From NCBI RefSeq assembly GCF_900168195.1, contig NZ_FUYX01000009.1, positions 62,001 through 126,000 on the forward strand: a stretch of 64,000 bases of DNA, in the 5' to 3' direction. This document shows, piece after piece, positions 31,416 through 38,464 of this stretch. Under the pieces are notes generated by a model that did no database searches, had not been told where the DNA came from, and saw nothing but the letters and a program-made list of their open reading frames with translations. The position numbers were made by a program, and so were the translations under genes. The number at the start of each line of letters is the position of its first letter. Within the stretch, counting starts at the first letter, position 1. The DNA comes from Allobosea thiooxidans (GTDB lineage: Bacteria > Pseudomonadota > Alphaproteobacteria > Rhizobiales > Beijerinckiaceae).

Positions 31416-31654
31416 TCACCTCGCTTAATTGGATAGACGCTGACGTTCTTGCCGAGGCCGCCACGGTCACGGCAGACGGCGCAGTGCAGTTTGTCGTGCA
31501 GCCCGACGAGGCTGTAGACGCCCTTCGCAACCTGCGCCCGGATCTCCGCGGGTTGCATCCGCTTACCACGGCCGCAGTCATCACACCTGATGTCGATCGC
31601 TCGAAACAGCGACAATTCCGGCCGCCAGATTCCCTCGGTGAAGGCTAAGCTCAT
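31412..31654 (-). CDS. Zinc-ribbon-like small protein
   Basis: 80 aa with two CxxC pairs, C24/C27 (CDDC) and C58/C61 (CAVC), a zinc-ribbon spacing. MQPAEIRAQVAKGVYSLVGL lies between them. It is the first gene of the minus-strand unit divergent from the recombination operon. The CI operators O4 and O5 sit in the shared intergenic region. Confidence 0.6.
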   Translation of the reverse strand: MSLAFTEGIWRPELSLFRAIDIRCDDCGRGKRMQPAEIRAQVAKGVYSLVGLHDKLHCAVCRDRGGLGKNVSVYPIKRGE

Positions 31655-31757
31655 TTCAACGCCACCCAGCTATTGTTCTCGTTACGTTCCTATCGATTCC
31701 AGAGAACGGGTGGCCTGTCGAGTCGGGGATGTCCGCATCCACTGCCGCGGTATGTCA

Positions 31758-31773
31758 GTAGGAGATTTCCAAC
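31758..31773. promoter_or_regulatory. Repressor operator O4
   Basis: GTAGGAGATTTCCAAC, left arm 5 of 6 and right arm perfect relative to GTTGGA/TCCAAC. Its centre is 29 bp upstream of O5, in the space between the divergent 31654 and 31833 genes. Confidence 0.7.
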
Positions 31774-31780
31774 TTTCTCA

Positions 31781-31809
31781 TTGACAGTTGGAAATCTCCA
31801 ACTCATATT
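31781..31809 (+). promoter_or_regulatory. Rightward promoter of the recombination operon with operator O5
   Basis: TTGACA at 31781-31786 (consensus -35), 17-bp spacer, CATATT at 31804-31809. The spacer is filled by operator O5 (31787-31802, GTTGGAAATCTCCAAC, perfect arms). The design matches the leftward promoter at 28.08 kb, so the same repressor should silence both early operons. Confidence 0.75.
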
Positions 31810-31832
31810 CTCTCCAACAACGGAGAGACGCC

Positions 31833-32132
31833 ATGTCCCGCCACACCCACAGCCACTTCATCGAAATCGGCCGCGAAGAGGTCGAGGCCCGCATCAGCTT
31901 TACTGTCGACAAGGGCTATGCCGGCGATCGGATCGATCCGCCCTGCCCGCCTTCGGCTGAGATCCAGTCCGTCGAGATCGTCGTCAAAGGCCAGAAGCAC
32001 GACTGCCCCAAGTGGCTGTCGGATCTGCTGAGCGCCGACGAGGGCATTCACAACGACCTTCTGTTGGAAGCCGGCGAGGACGAGGCCGCATGGGCTGACG
32101 AGCGCGACGAGATGCGCCGGGAGGCCGCGTGA
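31833..32132 (+). CDS. Hypothetical protein, first gene of the recombination operon
   Basis: 99 aa from the ATG at 31833 (MSRHTHSHFIEIGREEVEAR), GGAGAG 5 bases upstream. Beta N-terminus (ISFTVDKGYAGDRIDPPCPP), then VEIVVKGQKHDCPKWLSDLL and an acidic C-terminus. No family recognised. It is under the CI-controlled promoter. Confidence 0.65.
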   Translation: MSRHTHSHFIEIGREEVEARISFTVDKGYAGDRIDPPCPPSAEIQSVEIVVKGQKHDCPKWLSDLLSADEGIHNDLLLEAGEDEAAWADERDEMRREAA

Positions 32133-32359
32133 TGAAGCGATCCGCCACCCGCTTGCGCCAGGAGCGCTTCGCCAAGTCCTTCAATGGCGTCCAGGGCCTC
32201 GACTGGTCCGCTGCCCTTGATCGCCTGCTCGCCGAGCGCGGCCTCTCATTCTTCACCGACGAGCAGATGGACGAGCTCGCGTCCGAGATGGTCCGGCGCG
32301 CCCGGTTCTCCCAGCGGATCCGCGTCCGCAACCGCATCGCTCTCCGGAGGGCTGCCTGA
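32129..32359 (+). CDS. Hypothetical basic protein
   Basis: 76 aa, starting ATGATG in a 4-bp overlap with the previous stop. RLRQERFAKSFNGVQGLDWS then FFTDEQMDELASEMVRRARF. Highly basic C-terminus. No family recognised. Confidence 0.6.
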   Translation: MMKRSATRLRQERFAKSFNGVQGLDWSAALDRLLAERGLSFFTDEQMDELASEMVRRARFSQRIRVRNRIALRRAA

Positions 32360-32652
32360 TGACGATCTATTACATCCCGACCGCCTCCGAGGACGCCGCC
32401 CGGGCTGTGGTCGCCGGGATCGTGTCGAAGCGCATTCCCTGCCTGCCGGAATACACCGACGCCGAACTGGCTGCGGCGAACTTCGACAGCTACCCGCGCG
32501 GGTTCAAGCATGGGCTGCGCCTCTGGGCGATCGAGCAGCGCACGGTTGACGACGGCCGGATCTTCAACGTCTGGCCGGTCGGCGATGTCGCCGCTGCACT
32601 GCTGATCGTTTTCGGCGGCTGCTGGCTGGTGGGCTGGGGGACGCTGCTGTGA
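32359..32652 (+). CDS. Hypothetical protein with C-terminal membrane segment
   Basis: 97 aa: MTIYYIPTASEDAARAVVAG at the start and a single TM helix at residues ~75-96 (VAAALLIVFGGCWLVGWGTL). Overlaps its predecessor by 1 bp. A tail-anchored protein in the early operon; function unknown. Confidence 0.6.
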   Translation: MTIYYIPTASEDAARAVVAGIVSKRIPCLPEYTDAELAAANFDSYPRGFKHGLRLWAIEQRTVDDGRIFNVWPVGDVAAALLIVFGGCWLVGWGTLL

Positions 32653-32909
32653 CCCGTTTCCTCGCCAGCCGCGCCATCGCTGCCTTCATGTCGGTCCTCG
32701 CCAAGCGGCGAGAAGCGAAGGCCGCCGCCCGCATCGATCGCCGTCTCCGCGTCGCCAACCCGGAGATCGTGATCCTCCGCGAGAAGCTCGCCCAGGAATC
32801 CCGCCGTCACCGGAAGGTCGAGCCCCTGCGCGCCCAGCTCCAGAACCTCGTCAACGCCCAGCTCGCCAAGGAGCAGGGCCGTTCCCTCCCCGAAAGGATC
32901 TCGTCATGA
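32649..32909 (+). CDS. Hypothetical helical basic protein
   Basis: 86 aa from a GTG in a GTGA overlap (32649-32652). Long charged helices (LAKRREAKAAARIDRRLRVA, ILREKLAQESRRHRKVEPLR). Overlaps ERF by 4 bp. No family recognised; perhaps nucleic-acid binding. Confidence 0.55.
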   Translation: MTRFLASRAIAAFMSVLAKRREAKAAARIDRRLRVANPEIVILREKLAQESRRHRKVEPLRAQLQNLVNAQLAKEQGRSLPERISS

Positions 32910-33673
32910 GCGAAGCCGCTCTCATCATCCGCGACGAGGAGCACACCCCGGCACCCCAGAACGCCGGGTCCTCAAACGCCCTCACCCCCATGGCGATGCT
33001 CAGCCAAGCCGTCGAGCGCGGCGCCAGCATGGAAATGCTTGAGAAGCTGATGGCCCTCCAGGAGCGCTGGGAGGCGAACCAGGCGCGCAAGGCGTTCGAC
33101 GCTGCGCTCGCTGCCGCCAAGGCGGAGATCCCGGTCATCACTAAGAACCGCCAGGTCGGCTACGAGACGAAGAGCGGCGGCAAGACCAGCTATCAGCATG
33201 AGGATCTGGGTGAGATCGCTCGCACGGTCGACCCGATCCTCGCCAAGCATGGCCTGTCCTATCGGTTCCGTACCATCTCGGAACTGAACCAGCCTGTTCA
33301 GGTCACCTGCATCGTCGCGCACCGTGACGGGCACAGCGAGACGAACACGCTGACGGCCGGCCGGGATGAAAGCGGGCAGAAGAACCTGATCCAGCAGATC
33401 GGCAGCACCATCACCTACCTGTAGCGCTACACGCTCAAGGCCGCGCTGGGGCTCGCCGCAGCGGCTGACGACGACGGCCGCTCGGCGGGCGCGGAGCCGG
33501 CGGAGTTCATCACCGAAGATCAGGTCCTGGAGCTGCGCGACCTCATCGCGAGCGTGGATGGGCAGGAGGCGTTCTTCCTCAAGATCATGAAGGTCGAGAG
33601 CCTCGGCGCGATCTACGCGACCAAGTTCAAGGACGCCGTCGCCCTGATCAAGTCCAAGGGAGGGCGCCAGTGA
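32906..33673 (+). pseudogene. ERF-family single-strand annealing recombinase, split by an amber codon
   Basis: Reading 32906-33424 gives 172 aa of ERF sequence (AKAEIPVITKNRQVGYETKS, LGEIARTVDPILAKHGLSYR, LIQQIGSTITYL), then TAG at 33422-33424. The same frame continues RYTLKAALGLAAAADDDGRS to a natural stop at 33671-33673 (255 codons). ERF proteins normally have Gln or Arg at the stop position, so CAG to TAG is the likely change. ERF proteins anneal single strands and work with a 5'-3' exonuclease, which is encoded next. Inactive unless suppressed. Confidence 0.85.
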
Positions 33674-34302
33674 TGGAGCAAGGCACCGCAGAATGGAAGG
33701 CTGCGCGCCGCGGCAAGCTGACCGCCTCGCGCATCGCTGACGCAACGGACCTGCTCAAGAGCGGCAAGCCGGGCGCCAAGCGCACGTCCTATCTCGGCGA
33801 ACTGATCGCCGAGCGCCTCACCGGCCTCGCGGTCGACAAGTACCTGAACGACCTGATGCGTTGGGGCACTCTGCAGGAGCCCGAGGCGCGCGCCATGTAC
33901 GAGTTCTTCAACGGCGTCGAGGTGCAGGCCGTCGGGCTGATCGACCACCCGTCGATTGCCATGGCTGGTGCGAGCCCTGATGGACTGGTCGGCGCCGACG
34001 GGCTGATCGAGATCAAGTGCCCGAGCACCAGCACCCACGTCGATACCCTGCTCGCCCAGGCGATCCCCGAGGAGTACGTCAAGCAGATCGACTGGCAGAT
34101 GGCCTGCACCGGCCGGCGCTGGTGCGACTTCGTCAGCTACGACCCGCGCCTGCCGCCGCACATGGCGATGTTCGTCTGCCGGCGCGAGCGCGACGAAGAA
34201 GCGATTGCCGCCCTAGAATCGGACGCCCGCGCCTTCCTCGCCGAGATCGACGCGAAGGTTGAGGCGCTGAACGCGATCTATTCGCGGAAGGAGGCGGCGT
34301 GA
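33673..34302 (+). CDS. YqaJ-type viral exonuclease
   Basis: 209 aa from the ATG at 33673 (TGATG overlap with the ERF stop). EWKAARRGKLTASRIADAT is the family N-terminus and GTLQEPEARAMYEFF follows. Catalytic PD-(D/E)xK residues: Asp103 in SPDGLVG and Glu113/Lys115 in LIEIKCP. The lambda-Red-alpha-like 5'-3' exonuclease makes single strands for the annealing protein. Intact, although its partner is interrupted. Confidence 0.85.
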   Translation: MEQGTAEWKAARRGKLTASRIADATDLLKSGKPGAKRTSYLGELIAERLTGLAVDKYLNDLMRWGTLQEPEARAMYEFFNGVEVQAVGLIDHPSIAMAGASPDGLVGADGLIEIKCPSTSTHVDTLLAQAIPEEYVKQIDWQMACTGRRWCDFVSYDPRLPPHMAMFVCRRERDEEAIAALESDARAFLAEIDAKVEALNAIYSRKEAA

Positions 34303-34802
34303 AAGCCGTCATCCCCTTCCGCTGGAACGGCGACACGATGGTCCCCCTACCAGGCTTCCAGCGGCGCTGCGATGCCGAGTTCGTCTGTGGCGAGGTCTAC
34401 AATCTTGAGGCCATCGAGCAGCGCTCGGCGAAGTCGCACGCCCACTTCTTCGCCTCGGTCAACGAGGCGTGGCAGACCCTGCCGGAGAACCTCGTCGAGC
34501 AGTTTCCCACGAGCGAGCACCTCCGCAAGTGGAGCCTGATCCGCGCCGGCTATGCCGAGCATCGGAACATCGTCGCGGCCAGCAAGGCAGAGGCTCAGCG
34601 TCTGGCAGCCTTCGTCAAGCCCATGGACAGCTATGCGGTCGTCACCGTCCGCGACAGCGTCGTCACCGTCTACACGGCCGAGAGCCAGTCGATGAAGGCG
34701 ATGGGCAAGCAGCGCTTCCAGGAATCGAAGGACGCGGTCCTAAGCTTGCTCGCCGCGATGATCGGGACGGACCCGGTCGAGCTCGGGAGGGCCGCGGCGT
34801 GA
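34299..34802 (+). CDS. Conserved phage protein of the recombination operon
   Basis: 167 aa: MVPLPGFQRRCDAEFVCGEV, RSAKSHAHFFASVNEAWQTL, FPTSEHLRKWSLIRAGYAEH. The pattern resembles proteins that accompany YqaJ/ERF in alphaproteobacterial phages, but I cannot name a family. ATGA overlap with YqaJ (34299-34302). Confidence 0.6.
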   Translation: MKAVIPFRWNGDTMVPLPGFQRRCDAEFVCGEVYNLEAIEQRSAKSHAHFFASVNEAWQTLPENLVEQFPTSEHLRKWSLIRAGYAEHRNIVAASKAEAQRLAAFVKPMDSYAVVTVRDSVVTVYTAESQSMKAMGKQRFQESKDAVLSLLAAMIGTDPVELGRAAA

Positions 34803-35296
34803 AGAAGTCGGCCTTTAATCTCGATGCCTTCAAAGCATGGCTGACGGACTGCGGCGCTGTTCTCATTGCCCCGACCAGCCAGTGGGAAATCCTCCGCGTC
34901 CAGACATGCGACGGGGTTCAGGTCGTCTATCGCAACGCCAAGGACGTTCAGACTTGGCCGGAACCGCTGGTCGTGGCTCGCGAGGCGTTCGAGCGCGGCA
35001 ACCGCATGAGCCTTTCGCCCGACATGCGGGCGCGGAAAAAACTGCGGCATCTGGTCGAAGAGATCGCTGCGCGAGACGGCCTGTGGTGCTGGTTCTGCGA
35101 AGCCGGATTTCTTGGGCCAGACAGCGGCGAGGTGACCATCGAGCACTTAGTCGCGAAATCCCACGGCGGCCCAGATCACCTCTCGAATCTCGTGATCGCC
35201 TGCAAGGGCTGTAACGGGCTCGTCGGACACATGTCAGTGTCGGAGAAGGTCGCTATTCGTGATCGGAAGCGCGGCTACGCGGCGGTGGCGGCATGA
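34799..35296 (+). CDS. HNH endonuclease, first of two
   Basis: 165 aa from a GTG in a GTGA overlap. The C-terminal HNH domain: zinc ligands C97/C100 (CWFC) and C135/C138 (CKGC), catalytic Glu115-His116 in TIEHLVAKSHGG and Asn130. The N-terminal ~90 residues (FKAWLTDCGAVLIAPTSQWE) are a separate domain of unknown role. HNH nucleases in phages serve in packaging, recombination or host DNA attack. Confidence 0.75.
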   Translation: MKKSAFNLDAFKAWLTDCGAVLIAPTSQWEILRVQTCDGVQVVYRNAKDVQTWPEPLVVAREAFERGNRMSLSPDMRARKKLRHLVEEIAARDGLWCWFCEAGFLGPDSGEVTIEHLVAKSHGGPDHLSNLVIACKGCNGLVGHMSVSEKVAIRDRKRGYAAVAA

Positions 35297-35631
35297 TCCG
35301 ACGCCACATCCCCACGACCGAGCGTACGCGCATCTGGGAGCGGTTCAACAGGACCTGCCAGATGTGCTTCCAGCCGACCGACATCACCGGCGTCGACTTC
35401 GATCATCACATCCCGCTCGAAATCGGCGGCGATGACACCGAGTCCAATCTGCGCCCGCTCTGCCGGCCGTGCCATCGCCTGAAGACGAAGGGAGACGTGA
35501 AGGACATTGCGCGGGCCAAGCGGCGGGAGGCTGCCCATCGTGGCCTCAAAGCTCCCTCGTCCCGCCCCCTGCCCGGCTCCCGCGCCTCCGGCTGGAAACA
35601 GAAGCTCTCTGGCGAATGGGTGAGACGATGA
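35293..35631 (+). CDS. HNH endonuclease, second of two
   Basis: 112 aa. Compact HNH: C22/C25 (CQMC), Asp37-His38 in VDFDHHIPLEIGGDD, Asn52 in ESNLRPLCRPC, C57/C60. Basic C-terminus. ATGA overlap with the first HNH gene (35293-35296) and with the next gene. The two enzymes are not alike outside the motif, so this is not a simple duplication. Confidence 0.8.
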   Translation: MIRRHIPTTERTRIWERFNRTCQMCFQPTDITGVDFDHHIPLEIGGDDTESNLRPLCRPCHRLKTKGDVKDIARAKRREAAHRGLKAPSSRPLPGSRASGWKQKLSGEWVRR

Positions 35632-35936
35632 GCGCAACCACAGCATGGAAGCGGCAGCGCACCAGCCGGACGGCCTGCGTCGACGTCGACCTTTCCGACT
35701 TCGACACGGAACAGTTGCTGCAGGCTCTGATCGACGATGGCTCCATAACTGAGGGCGAGGCGTCAGCGATCAAGGCGCGGGGCGGCGTGCGAGAGCTCGA
35801 CAAGCCATCAGTCATCGGCGTCCAGCCCGACTATGTCGAAGACGCTTGGAACGAGATCATCCGCGGCCGGAAGGGCGAGGCTCTGCACTGCATTGAGCGC
35901 GCGCTGGGCAACCAGTGGCTGGGGCGGCTGTCATGA
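35628..35936 (+). CDS. Hypothetical protein
   Basis: 102 aa from the ATG at 35628 (ATGA overlap). TACVDVDLSDFDTEQLLQAL, then SITEGEASAIKARGGVREL and DAWNEIIRGRKGEALHCIER. The acidic-helical N-terminus with DVDLSDFDTEDLL is frequent in phage recombination operons. No family recognised. Confidence 0.6.
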   Translation: MSATTAWKRQRTSRTACVDVDLSDFDTEQLLQALIDDGSITEGEASAIKARGGVRELDKPSVIGVQPDYVEDAWNEIIRGRKGEALHCIERALGNQWLGRLS

Positions 35937-36082
35937 CCGACTACGACCACATCGCCGCGGCGCTCATCGTCCTCATCGGAATCGTCTCGCTGATCTGGCG
36001 AGCTCTCGATCGCCGGATCTACGGGCCCGACCCGCAGGCAAAGCCGCACGGCGACTGGCCGCACATCGACAGGAGGAGGTGA
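35933..36082 (+). CDS. Tiny single-TM protein
   Basis: 49 aa, ATGA overlap with its predecessor and 1-bp overlap with the next gene. One TM helix (residues ~7-23: AAALIVLIGIVSLIW), then a basic tail. The AGGAGGAGG at its end is the ribosome site for the excisionase-like gene. Function unknown. Confidence 0.55.
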   Translation: MTDYDHIAAALIVLIGIVSLIWRALDRRIYGPDPQAKPHGDWPHIDRRR

Positions 36083-36357
36083 TGGCGCGCGCGCAGATTC
36101 ATCCCGTCTTCGTCGACCGCAAGACCGCGGCCGAGCTGCTGATGATCAGCGTCGAGACCTTTGATGTGTGGGTTCGCGCCGGCTTCCTGCCGCAGGCCCA
36201 CATTGACCGCGGACAGATCATGCGGTGGCATTGGCCATCGCTCGAGGCAATGTTGGCTCACCTCGACGGAGAGCCGGCGCACTCAGACCCGTTCATGGAA
36301 AACATCGCCGATGTCTTCGGGAAAAAAGCGAAGGGCCGCAATCGTGCCGCTGCCTGA
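36082..36357 (+). CDS. Excisionase-like HTH protein
   Basis: 91 aa from the ATG at 36082, with a very strong AGGAGGAGGTG. PVFVDRKTAAELLMISVETF then DVWVRAGFLPQ is a winged-helix (MerR/Xis) pattern, residues ~8-40. Located directly before the integrase and overlapping it by 47 bp, it is probably the directionality factor for excision. Confidence 0.7.
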   Translation: MARAQIHPVFVDRKTAAELLMISVETFDVWVRAGFLPQAHIDRGQIMRWHWPSLEAMLAHLDGEPAHSDPFMENIADVFGKKAKGRNRAAA

Positions 36358-37369
36358 AGGGGTGTTCCGCATCAAGAAGCCGTCCGGGAAGGTGTATTTC
36401 TATCACCAGACTGGGAGGCACTTGGAGAAGGCCCTTCGCGGTACGCTGACGCGCATCCCCTATGAGCCGCGTGAGGCGGAATTCTGGAGCTTTTGCGCGT
36501 CCCTGAACGGGAAGAGCGCTGCCCCGAAGAAGGGCACGTTCAAAGCGATCATCGAGCTCTACAAGGCGTCCTCCAAATGGGCGGGGTTCAGCCCGAAGAC
36601 ACAGGACGTCTACGACTACTATCTCGGCCTGATCGAAAAGGCGTGGGGCAACCAGATCGCTGACGATCTGACGCAGGCGGCCATTTCCGCCGCGCGTGAC
36701 GCGCTGGCCGCTACTGCTCCCGTCTCTGCCAATCTGCTGGTGCGTGTGCTTCGCGCGATGTGCGCCTGGGCGATTGGCGATGGGCATATGACGCGCAACC
36801 CGGCGCGGGATGTGCCGCAGGTCGAGACCCAAGTCGAGACGACTGAACCGTGGCCTGAGGCCGTATGGGCAGCCGTCGTCAGGCACGGGCCCGCTGATCT
36901 CTCGCGCCTGGCCTATCTCGGCCGCGCCACCGGCCAGCGTGTCGGCGATCTGGTCAAGTTCTGGCCGGCGATGCGGCGCGGCGACGGCCTCGACATCAAG
37001 ATCAGCAAGCTCCGCGGCAAGAAGCACTTCCTGCCGCTCTCTCCGGCCCACCTCAAAGAGATCGATGGCTGGAATGTCGGCGAAATGACGCCCTACCTGA
37101 CGAAGCCAGACGGCAAGCGTCACACCGAGGCTTCTATCCGATACCGGCTCCGCACTTGGCTTGGGGAGAGCGCCCCGGAGAGTATCCGCGGGGCCGACGT
37201 GAGCCCCCATGGCTTACGCGCCCTCGCCTGCTGCGATGCTCGCCTTGCAGGCAGGACGCATCAGGAGATCGCCGCCCTCTTCGGCATGTCGATCCAGATG
37301 GTCGAGCGCTACACGAGGCACATCGACCAGGAGACTCTAGCCCGCAAAGCCCGCTCTGGGATGGACTAG
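36311..37369 (+). CDS. int: Tyrosine-type phage integrase
   Basis: 352 aa from the ATG at 36311 (MSSGKKRRAAIVPLPEGVFR). Catalytic residues: Arg210 in GRATGQRVGDL, Lys ~234-238 in KLRGKKHF, His300-x-x-Arg303 in SPHGLRALAC, Tyr334 in MVERYTRHID. The usual second His/Trp (LGH box) is replaced by FGM at 324-326, which is tolerated in some Rhizobiales integrases. The N-terminal ~180 residues hold the SAM-like core-binding domain. Catalyses integration and excision of the prophage. Confidence 0.9.
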   Translation: MSSGKKRRAAIVPLPEGVFRIKKPSGKVYFYHQTGRHLEKALRGTLTRIPYEPREAEFWSFCASLNGKSAAPKKGTFKAIIELYKASSKWAGFSPKTQDVYDYYLGLIEKAWGNQIADDLTQAAISAARDALAATAPVSANLLVRVLRAMCAWAIGDGHMTRNPARDVPQVETQVETTEPWPEAVWAAVVRHGPADLSRLAYLGRATGQRVGDLVKFWPAMRRGDGLDIKISKLRGKKHFLPLSPAHLKEIDGWNVGEMTPYLTKPDGKRHTEASIRYRLRTWLGESAPESIRGADVSPHGLRALACCDARLAGRTHQEIAALFGMSIQMVERYTRHIDQETLARKARSGMD

Positions 37370-37548
37370 AAACGGAACACCCCTGCAAACTTTCTCTAAT
37401 CAATCTGCAAACCAGACCGCGAAAACACCGACAGAATAGGGCCTGACAGCGATGGAAACGTTAACCGCGTATTAGGGTTACCGAGGCATGAATATTCCCG
37501 GAGCAGGACGATACGGGTGGGACCGCAGCGCTGCTCGGGGAGATCAGG

Positions 37549-38385
37549 ATGCGCATCCGTTCCATCGTGCCAGCGCTCGGAGCCGCGGCCCTCGCGACAA
37601 GCCTCATGGCCGTCCCTGCCTCGGCGGCGGACTATCCCGTTCTGCGCGGCTCACAGATCGAGGACGCGCCGCCGCCTCCGGATATCAACATCAACTGGTC
37701 GGGCTTCTATTTCGGCGCCTTCGCCGGCGGAACACAGACGCGCTTCGAGAGCGACAACGGTGTCCGGGAGCTCGCCGATTTCGCGATGCTCAACACGACG
37801 ATCGCCACCCGGGTCAACATTCGGGACATGACGGCGACTCGGCCACGCCGCGACAGCGGCACCGTCTTCGGCGGTTATGCCGGCTACAACTGGGCCTTCG
37901 GCGACGTCGTGATGGGCCTCGAGGCGGACTATACCCGGATCGACCAAGAAGCCCCCTCCTCCCGGGTGGAAAGCCGCCGCATCGGCAACGAGTTCATCAC
38001 CATCGGCTCGACCCAGGGCGCGCGGATCAACGACTATCTCTCACTGCGTGCCCGCTTCGGCTACGCCTATGGCCGCCTGATGCCCTATTTCACCATCGGT
38101 GCCGCCGCCGGCCGCTTCGACACCAACGTCTCCGTCTATACCGATTGGGGCCCGACCGATGCCAATGGTGTCGCCCTCGGCAGCTATGTCGGCTGGCCGC
38201 GCATGGTCGGCGGGGCGAAGAAGGATGTCTGGGGCTATGGCGCCGTGATCGGCGGCGGCCTGGAAGCCGCGCTCGCGGACAACCTCATCCTGCGCGCCGA
38301 ATACCTCTTCACCCGCTTCAACGATGTCGAAGGCGTGACCGCCAGCCTGAACACGGCGCGCGTCGGCGCCGCGCTGAAATTCTGA
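37549..38385 (+). CDS. Omp31-like outer-membrane beta-barrel protein
   Basis: 278 aa. Signal peptide MRIRSIVPALGAAALATSLM ending in ASAA. Then NWSGFYFGAFAGGTQTRF, GGYAGYNWAFGDVVMGLEAD and a terminal aromatic strand ending in Phe (ARVGAALKF), all features of small Rhizobiales porin-like barrels. First chromosomal gene after the prophage. The 179 bp between integrase and this gene hold its promoter and possibly attR. Confidence 0.9.
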   Translation: MRIRSIVPALGAAALATSLMAVPASAADYPVLRGSQIEDAPPPPDININWSGFYFGAFAGGTQTRFESDNGVRELADFAMLNTTIATRVNIRDMTATRPRRDSGTVFGGYAGYNWAFGDVVMGLEADYTRIDQEAPSSRVESRRIGNEFITIGSTQGARINDYLSLRARFGYAYGRLMPYFTIGAAAGRFDTNVSVYTDWGPTDANGVALGSYVGWPRMVGGAKKDVWGYGAVIGGGLEAALADNLILRAEYLFTRFNDVEGVTASLNTARVGAALKF

Positions 38386-38409
38386 CCACGGCTGCACGCG
38401 CAGAAACGA

Positions 38410-38436
38410 AAAGGCCGGGGCATTGCCCCGGCCTTT
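38410..38436. terminator. Bidirectional terminator between porin and DAHP synthase
   Basis: AAAGGCCGGGGC (38410-38421) and its complement (38425-38436) form a perfect 12-bp stem with a 3-base loop, with A-rich and T-rich flanks that suit termination from either side of two convergent genes. Confidence 0.9.
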
Positions 38437-38464
38437 CTGTTTGATCGATCGATCTGGCGAGCCC

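Larger units (their letters stand above)
1..37400. mobile_element. Prophage of a contractile-tailed (myovirus) phage, left end outside the window
   Basis: A continuous phage gene order is visible: a late structural block on the minus strand (terminase to tail fibre), an early regulatory and replication block on the minus strand, a repressor region, and a plus-strand recombination operon ending in a tyrosine integrase. Sheath, tube, J-like and spike genes show a contractile tail. The right boundary is placed just after the integrase because the next gene is a chromosomal porin. No tRNA lies at this end and attL is outside the window, so the attachment core cannot be defined. Lysis genes were not found and probably lie left of position 1. 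Confidence 0.95.
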
